Of a stretch of 64,000 nt of DNA, positions 57,156-64,000 are shown one piece after another. The DNA is from Yersinia massiliensis CCUG 53443 (lineage in GTDB: Bacteria; Pseudomonadota; Gammaproteobacteria; Enterobacterales; Enterobacteriaceae), in the NCBI RefSeq assembly GCF_000312485.1, contig NZ_HE997651.1, forward strand, positions 67,784 through 131,783, given 5' to 3'. The translations under genes and the position numbers were made by a program. Under the pieces are notes generated by a model, which searched no databases, was not told the origin of the DNA, and worked only from the letters and a program-made list of their open reading frames with translations. Numbering within the stretch: position 1 is the stretch's first letter; each line of letters begins with the position of its first letter.

Positions 57156-57917
57156 ATGGCTAAATCTGACGTTTTTCACCTAGGCTTAACTAAAAATGAT
57201 CTGCAAGGGGCAACTCTGGCAATTGTTCCAGGTGATCCACAGCGTGTTGAGAAAATCGCTAAATTGATGGATAACCCAGTACATCTGGCTTCCCATCGTG
57301 AATTTACCTCATGGCGGGCAGAATTAGACGGTAAAGCCGTGATTGTTTGCTCAACGGGTATTGGTGGTCCATCGACTTCAATCGCCGTTGAAGAGTTGGC
57401 GCAACTCGGTATTCGTACCTTCTTACGTATTGGTACAACTGGGGCTATCCAATCACATATTAATGTCGGTGATGTCTTGGTCACCACTGCCGCGGTGCGT
57501 TTAGACGGTGCCAGCTTGCACTTTGCGCCAATGGAATTCCCTGCGGTGGCGGATTTTGATTGCACAACTGCGTTGGTTAACGCTGCAAAATCAGTGGGCG
57601 CAACAACTCATATTGGTGTCACCGCTTCTTCAGATACTTTCTATCCAGGCCAAGAGCGCTATGACACTTTCTCTGGTCGCGTTGTGCGTCGCTTTAAAGG
57701 CTCAATGGAAGAATGGCAATCAATGGGCGTGATGAATTATGAAATGGAATCTGCAACTTTGCTGACCATGTGTGCCAGCCAAGGTTTGCGTGCGGGCATG
57801 GTCGCTGGGGTGATTGTAAACCGTACCCAGCAAGAAATCCCAAATGAAGAAACCATGAAAGCGACGGAAAGCCACGCAGTGAAAATTGTGGTAGAAGCCG
57901 CACGCCACCTGCTGTAA
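57156..57917 (+). CDS. udp: Udp, uridine phosphorylase
   Basis: The 253-residue enzyme has the length of E. coli Udp. The N-terminus [20 protein letters not shown] carries the known start, [10 protein letters not shown] binds phosphate, [16 protein letters not shown] is the family signature, and [13 protein letters not shown] holds the ribose-contacting Glu-Met-Glu. It splits uridine with phosphate into uracil and ribose-1-phosphate as a cytosolic hexamer. Paired CRP sites upstream suggest CRP/CytR control. A terminator follows. Confidence 0.97.
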   Translation: MAKSDVFHLGLTKNDLQGATLAIVPGDPQRVEKIAKLMDNPVHLASHREFTSWRAELDGKAVIVCSTGIGGPSTSIAVEELAQLGIRTFLRIGTTGAIQSHINVGDVLVTTAAVRLDGASLHFAPMEFPAVADFDCTTALVNAAKSVGATTHIGVTASSDTFYPGQERYDTFSGRVVRRFKGSMEEWQSMGVMNYEMESATLLTMCASQGLRAGMVAGVIVNRTQQEIPNEETMKATESHAVKIVVEAARHLL

Positions 57918-57959
57918 CTGCTTGCAGTTAGCTGGCTACAAGCCAATAAGTGTATGACG

Positions 57960-57988
57960 AACGGGCCAATAAGCGGCCCGTTTTTTAT
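57960..57988 (+). terminator. Intrinsic terminator after udp
   Basis: AACGGGCC pairs with GGCCCGTT around AATAAGC and is followed by a T-run. Confidence 0.92.
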
Positions 57989-58046
57989 TTCATCAGATTA
58001 TCTGTTAAGGTCTTAGCTTGCCTAGTGAACAATAATAAGAGGAAAT

Positions 58047-58844
58047 ATGACGCAGCCAACTCATTTTCATCCTTCCCTATTGCCGCTTGATGGTGGCATT
58101 AACTTTCGAGATCTCGGTGGTAACCTTGCTGCTGATGGTCGCCGTATCAAGCGTGGCCTGCTATTTCGTTCTGGTTCACTCGACAGTTTAAGCGCCAAAG
58201 ATTGTGACTTCCTCAGTCGCGGCCCTGCGGCTCAAATCATTGATTATCGCGATGCGGATGAAGTGCTATCCAAGCCTGATGTCTTGTGGCAAGGGGCCAG
58301 TTATCACAATATTCCGGCAAATCCACTGAGCAGTGAAGTGAATGCCAATCTAGAGAAACTCACTAACGAGACACTGGCGACGTTTGATGCACGCGCCTTT
58401 ATGTTAGAGCTTTATCGCCGACTACCCTTTAGTAATCTGGCCTATAAACAATTGTCAGGTTTGCTGCAAAACTGCGCTTCTCCAGAGCATGCTGCGGCCA
58501 GTATCGTCCAGCATTGTGCTGTCGGAAAAGACCGCACTGGCGTGGGTTCTGCTCTCGTACTATTTGCACTTGGCGCGGATGAATCAACCGTATTAGAAGA
58601 TTACCTATTAACGGAGACGACGTTGGCACCATTTCGTGAGCATATGCTGGCTCAGTTGTCGCTGAAACTCAACGCTCAGGCACTCGGCCAATTTGCATTC
58701 GTGTTATCCGCCAAAGAAGAGTTTATTCAAACTGCATTGCGTAGTATTCAAGAGCGATATGGTAGCCGAGAGCAATGGCTGCAACAGGAGTTTGGTCTGG
58801 GTAGCCTTGAGCGCGAGAAGTTACAGTCATATTTTCTAGAGTAA
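58047..58844 (+). CDS. Tyrosine-phosphatase family protein (Y_phosphatase3 type)
   Basis: The 265-residue protein begins with GGINFRDLGGNLAADGRRIK, typical of the bacterial Y_phosphatase3 family. Its P-loop is HCAVGKDRTG, with Cys157 and Arg163 forming the CX5R active site; the Lys-Asp pair in the loop is common in enzymes that also take phosphoinositides. DYRDADEV near residue 71 is another family block. No signal peptide is present, so it should be cytosolic. It is absent from this place in E. coli. The substrate (phosphotyrosine, phospholipid or sugar) cannot be told. It has its own RBS (AAGAGGAAAT). Confidence 0.83.
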   Translation: MTQPTHFHPSLLPLDGGINFRDLGGNLAADGRRIKRGLLFRSGSLDSLSAKDCDFLSRGPAAQIIDYRDADEVLSKPDVLWQGASYHNIPANPLSSEVNANLEKLTNETLATFDARAFMLELYRRLPFSNLAYKQLSGLLQNCASPEHAAASIVQHCAVGKDRTGVGSALVLFALGADESTVLEDYLLTETTLAPFREHMLAQLSLKLNAQALGQFAFVLSAKEEFIQTALRSIQERYGSREQWLQQEFGLGSLEREKLQSYFLE

Positions 58845-58899
58845 TGACTTTCGCAGTTTAAATACTGGCTAGCTATCTTTTATTCATCAGCTTCACCGG

Positions 58900-58992
58900 T
58901 TTTTAAATCCTGTTTTACTCATTTTTAAATCCTATAGCGCCGCCACTGGGCAGCTCTTTTTAACCGCTTAATAGTACAAACTACCGCTTAAT
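58900..58992 (+). repeat. Two short tandem duplications before the CstA-family gene
   Basis: TTTTTAAATCCT occurs at 58900 and 58922 (22-bp period), and ACCGCTTAAT occurs at 58963 and 58983 (20-bp period). Both pairs lie in the 219-bp gap after the phosphatase stop. No gene is seen in the gap. Confidence 0.6.
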
Positions 58993-59063
58993 CAGATTGC
59001 TGATATTTCTCTTAGGTGCTGAGCGTATGTTAACGCCTGACAAATTCCCTGGAGAGAATGCTC

Positions 59064-60875
59064 ATGCAACATGCGATTACCTTTGTTATCGCCTCCGCGT
59101 GTATCCTGACAATATGCTACCGCTTATACGGTATCTTTTTTGTTCGTAAGGTACTGCGAGTCGATGATACTGAAGTCACACCTTCCCACACCTTTGAAGA
59201 TGGTAAAGATTACGTCCCAACTAAGAAATGGGTGAACTTTGGCAGCCACTTTGCAGCAATTGCTGCCGCTGGCCCTTTGGTTGGCCCAGTACTTGCTGCG
59301 CAATATGGCTATTTACCCGGTTTCCTGTGGTTATTAATCGGGTGTGTTATCGGTGGTGCCGTTCACGATACGGTCGTGCTCTTTGCCTCGATGAGACATC
59401 AGGGAAAATCCCTGTCCGAAGTCGCTAAATCAGAACTCGGGCCAGTTGCGGGTTGGTGTACTGGCCTTGCAATGCTGTTCATCATCACCATTACCATGGC
59501 TGGATTATCAATGGTTGTGGTACATGCTCTGGAACGTAACCCTTGGGGGACGTTCGCGGTATTCATGACCATCCCTATCGCCATCTGCGTGGGGTTATGG
59601 GAACGCATGACCGGTAGCATGAAAGGGGCTTCTTATGTCGGTATCGCTGCCATCATGGTATGCGTATTTGTCGGCCCTTATATTGAAGGCACTTGGCTCG
59701 GCGAATGGTTAATGCTGAAAGCAGACACCGTTAGCATTATTTTGCCAATGTATGCTTTCTTTGCGACTGCGTTACCTGTTTGGATGTTATTGACTCCTCG
59801 TGGTTATCTTTCTAGTTTCATGAAGATTGGTGTTTTCGGCGCATTGATCGTTGGTGTTGTCTTTATTAACCCTGAAATCCAATTCCCTGCATTAACACAG
59901 TTTATTCATGGTGGCGGCCCTGTTTTAGCTGGCCCAGTTTGGCCGTTTATCTCGATTACCATTGCGTGTGGTGCTATTTCTGGTTTCCATGCCTTTATTG
60001 GGTCTGGTACGACACCAAAACAGATAGACAAATGGAGCGATATTTTACCTGTTGGTTTTGGTGCAATGCTGGCCGAATGTATGGTTGGGGTAATGGCCCT
60101 GATCGCGGCAACCTCTTTGCATCCGGCTGACTATTTTGCAATTAACTCTTCCGCTGAAGCTTGGAGCTTGCTTGGCATGGAAGTGGTTAACTTGCCGCAA
60201 TTGAGCCAAGAAATCGGCTTAGATCTGTATGGACGTACCGGCGGTGCTGTTACTTTAGCTGTCGGCATGACTGATATCTTCATCCGTGTACCTTGGTTCA
60301 GTAGCATGGCAGCTTACTTCTTCCAGTTTGTTGTTATGTTTGAAGCTGTCTTTATTTTGACAGCGGTTGACTCAGGCACTCGTGTTGCTCGCTACCTGCT
60401 GCAAGATTTCTTGGGCGATATTTGGGCACCATTAAAACGTACCGATTGGTTACCCGGCACTCTTGCATGCAGTGTTATTGCTTGTGCGCTCTGGGGCTAC
60501 CTCCTCAATTCTGGTGATATCAACTCTGTTTGGGCACTGTTCGGCGTATCTAATCAGTTAATGGCTTCTGTTGGCTTAATCATCGGCGCGACGATTATTC
60601 TGCGGTTGGCAACTAAGCGCATATACATGCTGACGTGTGTGATTCCTCTCGCTTATCTGTTTGTCACCGTAAACTATGCCGGTTACTGGATGATCACCCA
60701 CGTGTACTTCAATTCAGCGGCTAAAGGCTACAATCTGTTCAATGGCATCATCTCTATTATCATGATGACACTGGGCGTGATTATCCTGATATCCGCACTG
60801 AAAAAATGGCGTGAGTTGTGGATCCGCAGATCTGCTGAGATGGCTGGCAATAAAGTCGTGACAGCCAACGCCTAA
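59064..60875 (+). CDS. CstA-family transporter (short form)
   Basis: The 603-residue protein (605 if the ATG at 59058 is used) belongs to the carbon-starvation CstA family, whose E. coli members CstA and BtsT are peptide/pyruvate transporters of about 700 residues. It has some 16 hydrophobic helices. Family blocks are HFAAIAAAGPLVGPVLAAQY, GAVHDTVVLFASMRHQGKSL, SGFHAFIGSGTTPKQIDKWS, LTAVDSGTRVARYLLQDFLG and NSVWALFGVSNQLMASVGLI. The shorter size is typical of a different CstA subgroup. It sits in a cluster inserted between udp and rmuC. Pyruvate or peptide uptake is a guess from the family. Confidence 0.88.
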   Translation: MQHAITFVIASACILTICYRLYGIFFVRKVLRVDDTEVTPSHTFEDGKDYVPTKKWVNFGSHFAAIAAAGPLVGPVLAAQYGYLPGFLWLLIGCVIGGAVHDTVVLFASMRHQGKSLSEVAKSELGPVAGWCTGLAMLFIITITMAGLSMVVVHALERNPWGTFAVFMTIPIAICVGLWERMTGSMKGASYVGIAAIMVCVFVGPYIEGTWLGEWLMLKADTVSIILPMYAFFATALPVWMLLTPRGYLSSFMKIGVFGALIVGVVFINPEIQFPALTQFIHGGGPVLAGPVWPFISITIACGAISGFHAFIGSGTTPKQIDKWSDILPVGFGAMLAECMVGVMALIAATSLHPADYFAINSSAEAWSLLGMEVVNLPQLSQEIGLDLYGRTGGAVTLAVGMTDIFIRVPWFSSMAAYFFQFVVMFEAVFILTAVDSGTRVARYLLQDFLGDIWAPLKRTDWLPGTLACSVIACALWGYLLNSGDINSVWALFGVSNQLMASVGLIIGATIILRLATKRIYMLTCVIPLAYLFVTVNYAGYWMITHVYFNSAAKGYNLFNGIISIIMMTLGVIILISALKKWRELWIRRSAEMAGNKVVTANA

Positions 60876-60913
60876 TATTTCACATTCATTGCGTTAACCT
60901 GCATACCCTTCTT

Positions 60914-60951
60914 TTTTGAAGTCACAATGCAGTTTTGAAGTCGTAATACAG
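60914..60951 (+). repeat. 19-bp tandem duplication after the CstA-family gene
   Basis: TTTTGAAGTCACAATGCAG is followed directly by TTTTGAAGTCGTAATACAG, 16 of 19 bases identical, starting 38 bp after the stop codon. Confidence 0.8.
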
Positions 60952-60967
60952 TGAGCAGCTTGGTTAC

Positions 60968-61058
60968 GAGGCCCTTTAATGGGCCTCATCACTGCTTGCT
61001 ACGTCACTGTAACTTCATTTACTTTGGGTCTATCAACGGTCGGAATTCTCCGGCCGTT
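60968..61058 (+). terminator. Two hairpins after the CstA-family gene
   Basis: GAGGCCC / GGGCCTC around TTTAAT (60968-60987) and AACGGTCGG / CCGGCCGTT around AATTCT (61035-61058). The second is followed by TTATTATTT and is the likelier terminator. Confidence 0.6.
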
Positions 61059-61126
61059 TATTATTTGTTAAGCCAAAATAGCGATGCATTTAGTATGCTA
61101 ATAGTTATTTTATTAACGAAAGGAAA

Positions 61127-61663
61127 ATGCATGTGACCCTGAATGACGTCATTACTCTCATTATTGATTTTGTTCGTGAGCATGAGTCATGGGCCATGCC
61201 TATCGTCTTTATTCTTGCTTTCGGTGAATCCCTTGCTTTTCTCTCCTTATTGCTGCCTGCAACGGTTATCTTGCTTGGGTTAGGTGCGCTAATCGGTGAA
61301 AGTGGTATTTCTTTTTGGCCAATCTGGGCCGCGGCTACAGCCGGCGCTTTCTTTGGTGATTGGGTCTCGTATTGGGTTGGTGTCCATTACAAAGACCGGG
61401 TCGGTACCCTTTGGCCGCTCTCTCGCAATCCCCAGTTACTTGTGCGTGGCCATGCATTCTTCGAACGTTGGGGGTTCTTTGGTGCTTTTATCGGCCGCTT
61501 CTTTGGCCCATTACGTGCCGTCGTTCCTTTGGTTGCAGGTATCTGCGCCATGCCAAAATTCTATTTCCAATTAGCCAATATCACTTCCGCTGTCATTTGG
61601 GCATTCGGTATTTTAGCTCCCGGTGCCTTTGGCATTCAGTGGGTTGCTCACTGGATGGATTAA
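61127..61663 (+). CDS. DedA/VTT-family membrane protein
   Basis: The 178-residue protein has about five hydrophobic segments and the DedA/SNARE-associated family features: FGESLAFLSLLLPATVILLG, AGAFFGDWVSYWVGVHYKDR and the re-entrant loop signature GRFFGPLRAVVPLVAGICAM. DedA proteins move polyprenyl phosphates or phospholipids across the inner membrane and are needed for proton-gradient maintenance and peptide resistance. It is a compact member, without the longer C-terminus of YqjA. The start may be the ATG at 61127 or the GTG at 61133, the latter better spaced from AAGGA. Confidence 0.85.
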   Translation: MHVTLNDVITLIIDFVREHESWAMPIVFILAFGESLAFLSLLLPATVILLGLGALIGESGISFWPIWAAATAGAFFGDWVSYWVGVHYKDRVGTLWPLSRNPQLLVRGHAFFERWGFFGAFIGRFFGPLRAVVPLVAGICAMPKFYFQLANITSAVIWAFGILAPGAFGIQWVAHWMD

Positions 61664-61856
61664 TCTTCTCGGCGGCATACCCTTGACCAGCGGCTGACAG
61701 TTTTAGCTTAATCGCTTGGATGAGTGCGAGTGTTTTTTTATCTGCTTGTTATTTATGCGCACAGCTTCGCAAGATAGCATGTAACGGAAAAACACTCTGG
61801 ACATCCATACAGTATCCCCTTACCTTGACTGACATGAGGTTAATGGGGAGATAACC

Positions 61857-63404
61857 GTGGATATCAGTTTATTTTATGGGCTGGGGGGCGGCTTGATCGG
61901 TGGGCTTATTGGCTGGCTGATTGCTAACTTGTATCAGCAGCGAAATAAAGCACAGCAAGATATTGATCGCCGATTACTAGAGCAAACACTACAGCAAACC
62001 CAGCAGAACAGGGTGGAATTACAAGCCACGTTGCAACGTGATGAACAGCAATTGCGCCAAGGGGAGTTGGAGCTACGCAACTTGCATAGTCAGCTCGCGG
62101 CCAATGCTGAAAAACTGCAACAACTGGCACATTGGCGTAGTGAATGTGAGCAGCTTAATCAAGAGCTGCGCGCGCAAAGAGAAGTCAACAGTGCTCAAGA
62201 AGCTGAATTACGAGAAGTCACTATTCGCTTGGAAGAGACTCGGCTAGCAGCAGAAGAGAAACAACGATTACTCCTGAACAGTGAGCAGCGGCTGACAACG
62301 CAATTCGAAAATCTGGCTAACCGCATCTTTGAGCAAACAGGTCGCCGCGCAGATGAACAAAATAAACAAAGTCTCGAGCACCTATTGCTACCTCTGCGAG
62401 AGCAGTTGGCTGGCTTTCATCGCCAAGTGCAGGACAGTTTTGGTCAAGAGGCTAGAGAGCGGCACACACTGACGCATGAAATTCGTAGCCTACAACAACT
62501 CAATGCCCAAATGGCGCATGAAGCGCTAAACCTGACGAAAGCCCTTAAAGGGGATAATAAAACTCAGGGAAACTGGGGCGAAGTCGTTCTGGCTAAAGTA
62601 CTTGAAGCATCGGGACTACGGGAAGGCTATGAATATGAAACTCAAGTGAATGTGAGAATTGATAGTAATAGCCGTATGCAACCCGATGTTATTGTCCGCT
62701 TACCGCAGGGGAAGGATGTCGTTGTTGATGCGAAAATGTCGCTGGTGGCTTATGAGCGTTATTTTAATAGTGAAGATGATGTAGAACGTGAGGCGGCATT
62801 GAGTGAGCATTTATCGTCGCTGCGTGCTCATATCAGAATGTTAGGCCGCAAAGATTACCAGCAACTCCCAGGCTTACGCTCACTTGATTATGTGCTGATG
62901 TTTATTCCGGTAGAACCTGCTTTTTTGGTGGCCATTGATCGCCAGCCCGAATTGATCAATGAGGCGCTACAGCACAACATTATGTTGGTCAGCCCAACAA
63001 CATTGCTGGTCGCTCTAAGGACGATTACTAATTTATGGCGTTATGAGCATCAAAGCCAAAATGCGCAGCGCATTGCTGAAAGAGCGGCCAAACTGTATGA
63101 CAAATTCCGATTATTTGTCGATGATATGGCGTCATTGGGGCAGAGCCTCGATAAAGCACAAGTAAGTTATCGTCAGGCAATGAACAAACTGTCGCAAGGG
63201 CGTGGTAACCTGATAGGGCAAGTTGAAGGTTTTCGCGCTTTGGGGGTCGAGGTAAAACGGCCGATCAGTCCACCGTTGGCAGAGCAAGCCCGTATGGAGG
63301 ATCAACCCGAGAGCGATCTAGCGCTATCCGATGATGCGGAATCAGAGACATATCCAAGTAACATCGATATTACTGATCCTGCACCGCTGAAGTATCAGGG
63401 TTAG
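61857..63404 (+). CDS. rmuC: RmuC, DNA recombination protein
   Basis: The 515-residue protein has one N-terminal membrane helix (FYGLGGGLIGGLIGWLIANL) and a long coiled coil (residues about 25-190, rich in Gln, Glu and Leu). The RmuC nuclease-like core follows: LTKALKGDNKTQGNWGEVVL, MQPDVIVRLPQGKDVVVDAK and FLVAIDRQPELINEALQ. In E. coli it limits inversions and other rearrangements at short inverted repeats. The C-terminal tail is acidic and low-complexity. It begins with GTG at 61857, after GGGAGATAACC. It is next to ubiE as in E. coli. Confidence 0.94.
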   Translation: MDISLFYGLGGGLIGGLIGWLIANLYQQRNKAQQDIDRRLLEQTLQQTQQNRVELQATLQRDEQQLRQGELELRNLHSQLAANAEKLQQLAHWRSECEQLNQELRAQREVNSAQEAELREVTIRLEETRLAAEEKQRLLLNSEQRLTTQFENLANRIFEQTGRRADEQNKQSLEHLLLPLREQLAGFHRQVQDSFGQEARERHTLTHEIRSLQQLNAQMAHEALNLTKALKGDNKTQGNWGEVVLAKVLEASGLREGYEYETQVNVRIDSNSRMQPDVIVRLPQGKDVVVDAKMSLVAYERYFNSEDDVEREAALSEHLSSLRAHIRMLGRKDYQQLPGLRSLDYVLMFIPVEPAFLVAIDRQPELINEALQHNIMLVSPTTLLVALRTITNLWRYEHQSQNAQRIAERAAKLYDKFRLFVDDMASLGQSLDKAQVSYRQAMNKLSQGRGNLIGQVEGFRALGVEVKRPISPPLAEQARMEDQPESDLALSDDAESETYPSNIDITDPAPLKYQG

Positions 63405-63537
63405 TTGCATGTTCCTCTTCTGTATGATGTTGAGAAGACTGCCATTAAGCAGTGGTCTTAATACCAGGTGAGGTGGGGCTTTCCTCGGCGTTCTGGTACA
63501 CTTCCTAGAAAGATTGACTGAAAAGCAGGCATAAAAA

Positions 63538-64000
63538 ATGGTAGATCAGCAGAAGGAAACCACTCATTTTGGTTTTCGCACCGTAGCCAAAGAAAAAAAA
63601 GAAAGCATGGTGGCAGACGTTTTTCATTCCGTCGCCGCTAAATACGATTTGATGAATGACCTGATGTCATTCGGTGTTCACCGTATTTGGAAGCGTTTTA
63701 CCATTGACTGTAGTGGTGTGCGTCGCGGTCAGCGGGTGTTGGATCTGGCAGGCGGTACGGGCGATTTGACTGCCAAGTTTTCTCGCCTTGTGGGTGAACA
63801 GGGTGAAGTTGTTCTAGCTGATATCAATGAATCTATGTTGCGTATGGGCCGTGAAAAGCTGCGTGATAAAGGCATTGTTGGTAATGTCAGCTATGTGCAG
63901 GCAAATGCAGAGGCGCTACCTTTCCCTGATAATTACTTTGATTGCATCACGATTTCATTTGGTTTGAGAAATGTCACTGAAAAAGAAAAAGCGCTGCGTT
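63538..64000 (+). CDS. ubiE: UbiE, ubiquinone/menaquinone C-methyltransferase (partial, cut by the right edge)
   Basis: From the ATG at 63538 the open frame runs to the window end (154 full codons). [20 protein letters not shown] matches the UbiE N-terminus, and motif [21 protein letters not shown] binds S-adenosylmethionine. [16 protein letters not shown] is the UbiE family signature near the cut end. The enzyme C-methylates precursors of ubiquinone and menaquinone. About 100 residues are missing. In E. coli ubiE is followed by ubiJ and ubiB. Confidence 0.96.
   Translation, partial: MVDQQKETTHFGFRTVAKEKKESMVADVFHSVAAKYDLMNDLMSFGVHRIWKRFTIDCSGVRRGQRVLDLAGGTGDLTAKFSRLVGEQGEVVLADINESMLRMGREKLRDKGIVGNVSYVQANAEALPFPDNYFDCITISFGLRNVTEKEKALR

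Noticed and set aside
1-64000. tRNA, rRNA, insertion sequences or prophage genes
   Set aside because: Looked for cloverleaf-type segments, transposase motifs and phage proteins and found none; a covariance search was not possible, so small RNAs cannot be excluded.

Overview
The window is about 64 kb of enteric (Enterobacterales) chromosome, most probably Yersinia and most likely the Y. pseudotuberculosis/Y. pestis group. This is judged from memory, not from a search: protein after protein is close to its E. coli counterpart in length and motifs, but the order joins blocks that are far apart in E. coli, and many intergenic gaps carry short imperfect tandem repeats. Nearly all the DNA is coding. 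I found no rRNA, tRNA, CRISPR array, insertion sequence or prophage.

Layout. (1) 1-4.1 kb is accessory: a truncated TetR regulator faces a two-gene operon (UPF0261/Tm-1-like protein plus a TIM-barrel PEP-hydrolase-like protein) across a gap with two copies of a 16-bp dyad, followed by a lone AT-rich O-methyltransferase. (2) 4.1-13.4 kb is the E. coli 86-min block: corA, rarD, yigI, pldA, recQ, rhtC, rhtB, pldB, yigL. (3) 13.5-20.8 kb is the glycerol-3-phosphate regulon: glpQ and glpT on the minus strand, divergent from glpABC. (4) 20.8-38.8 kb is the E. coli 76-min block: dcrB, yhhQ, tusA, zntA, yhhN, a DUF1820 gene, yhhM, yhhL, rsmD, ftsYEX, rpoH, panM, livKHMGF. (5) 38.9-44.9 kb is a six-gene CS1/CFA-I-like chaperone-usher fimbrial operon inserted between livF and ugpB. 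(6) 45.4-50.4 kb is ugpBAECQ behind a PhoB-box array. (7) 50.6-64 kb holds an AEC transporter, then the 86-min block resumes: yigM, metR, metE, ysgA, udp, an inserted trio (tyrosine-phosphatase-like protein, short CstA-family transporter, DedA protein), rmuC, and ubiE cut by the right edge.

Functionally the window gathers a nearly complete route for phospholipid breakdown and glycerol-3-phosphate recovery: PldA, PldB, YhhN (lysoplasmalogenase family), GlpQ, GlpT, GlpABC, UgpBAEC and UgpQ. It also carries branched-chain amino acid uptake, methionine synthesis and its regulator, heat-shock sigma factor and division genes, and zinc efflux with a recognisable ZntR-type promoter.

The observations most worth checking are the recurring 15-22 bp tandem duplications in intergenic DNA, the split Tm-1-like operon with its paired operators, a candidate leader peptide and hairpins before corA, an Asn-to-Asp change at the third catalytic position of PldA, the fimbrial operon with two chaperones and two pilin-like subunits, and the PhoB array before ugpB.
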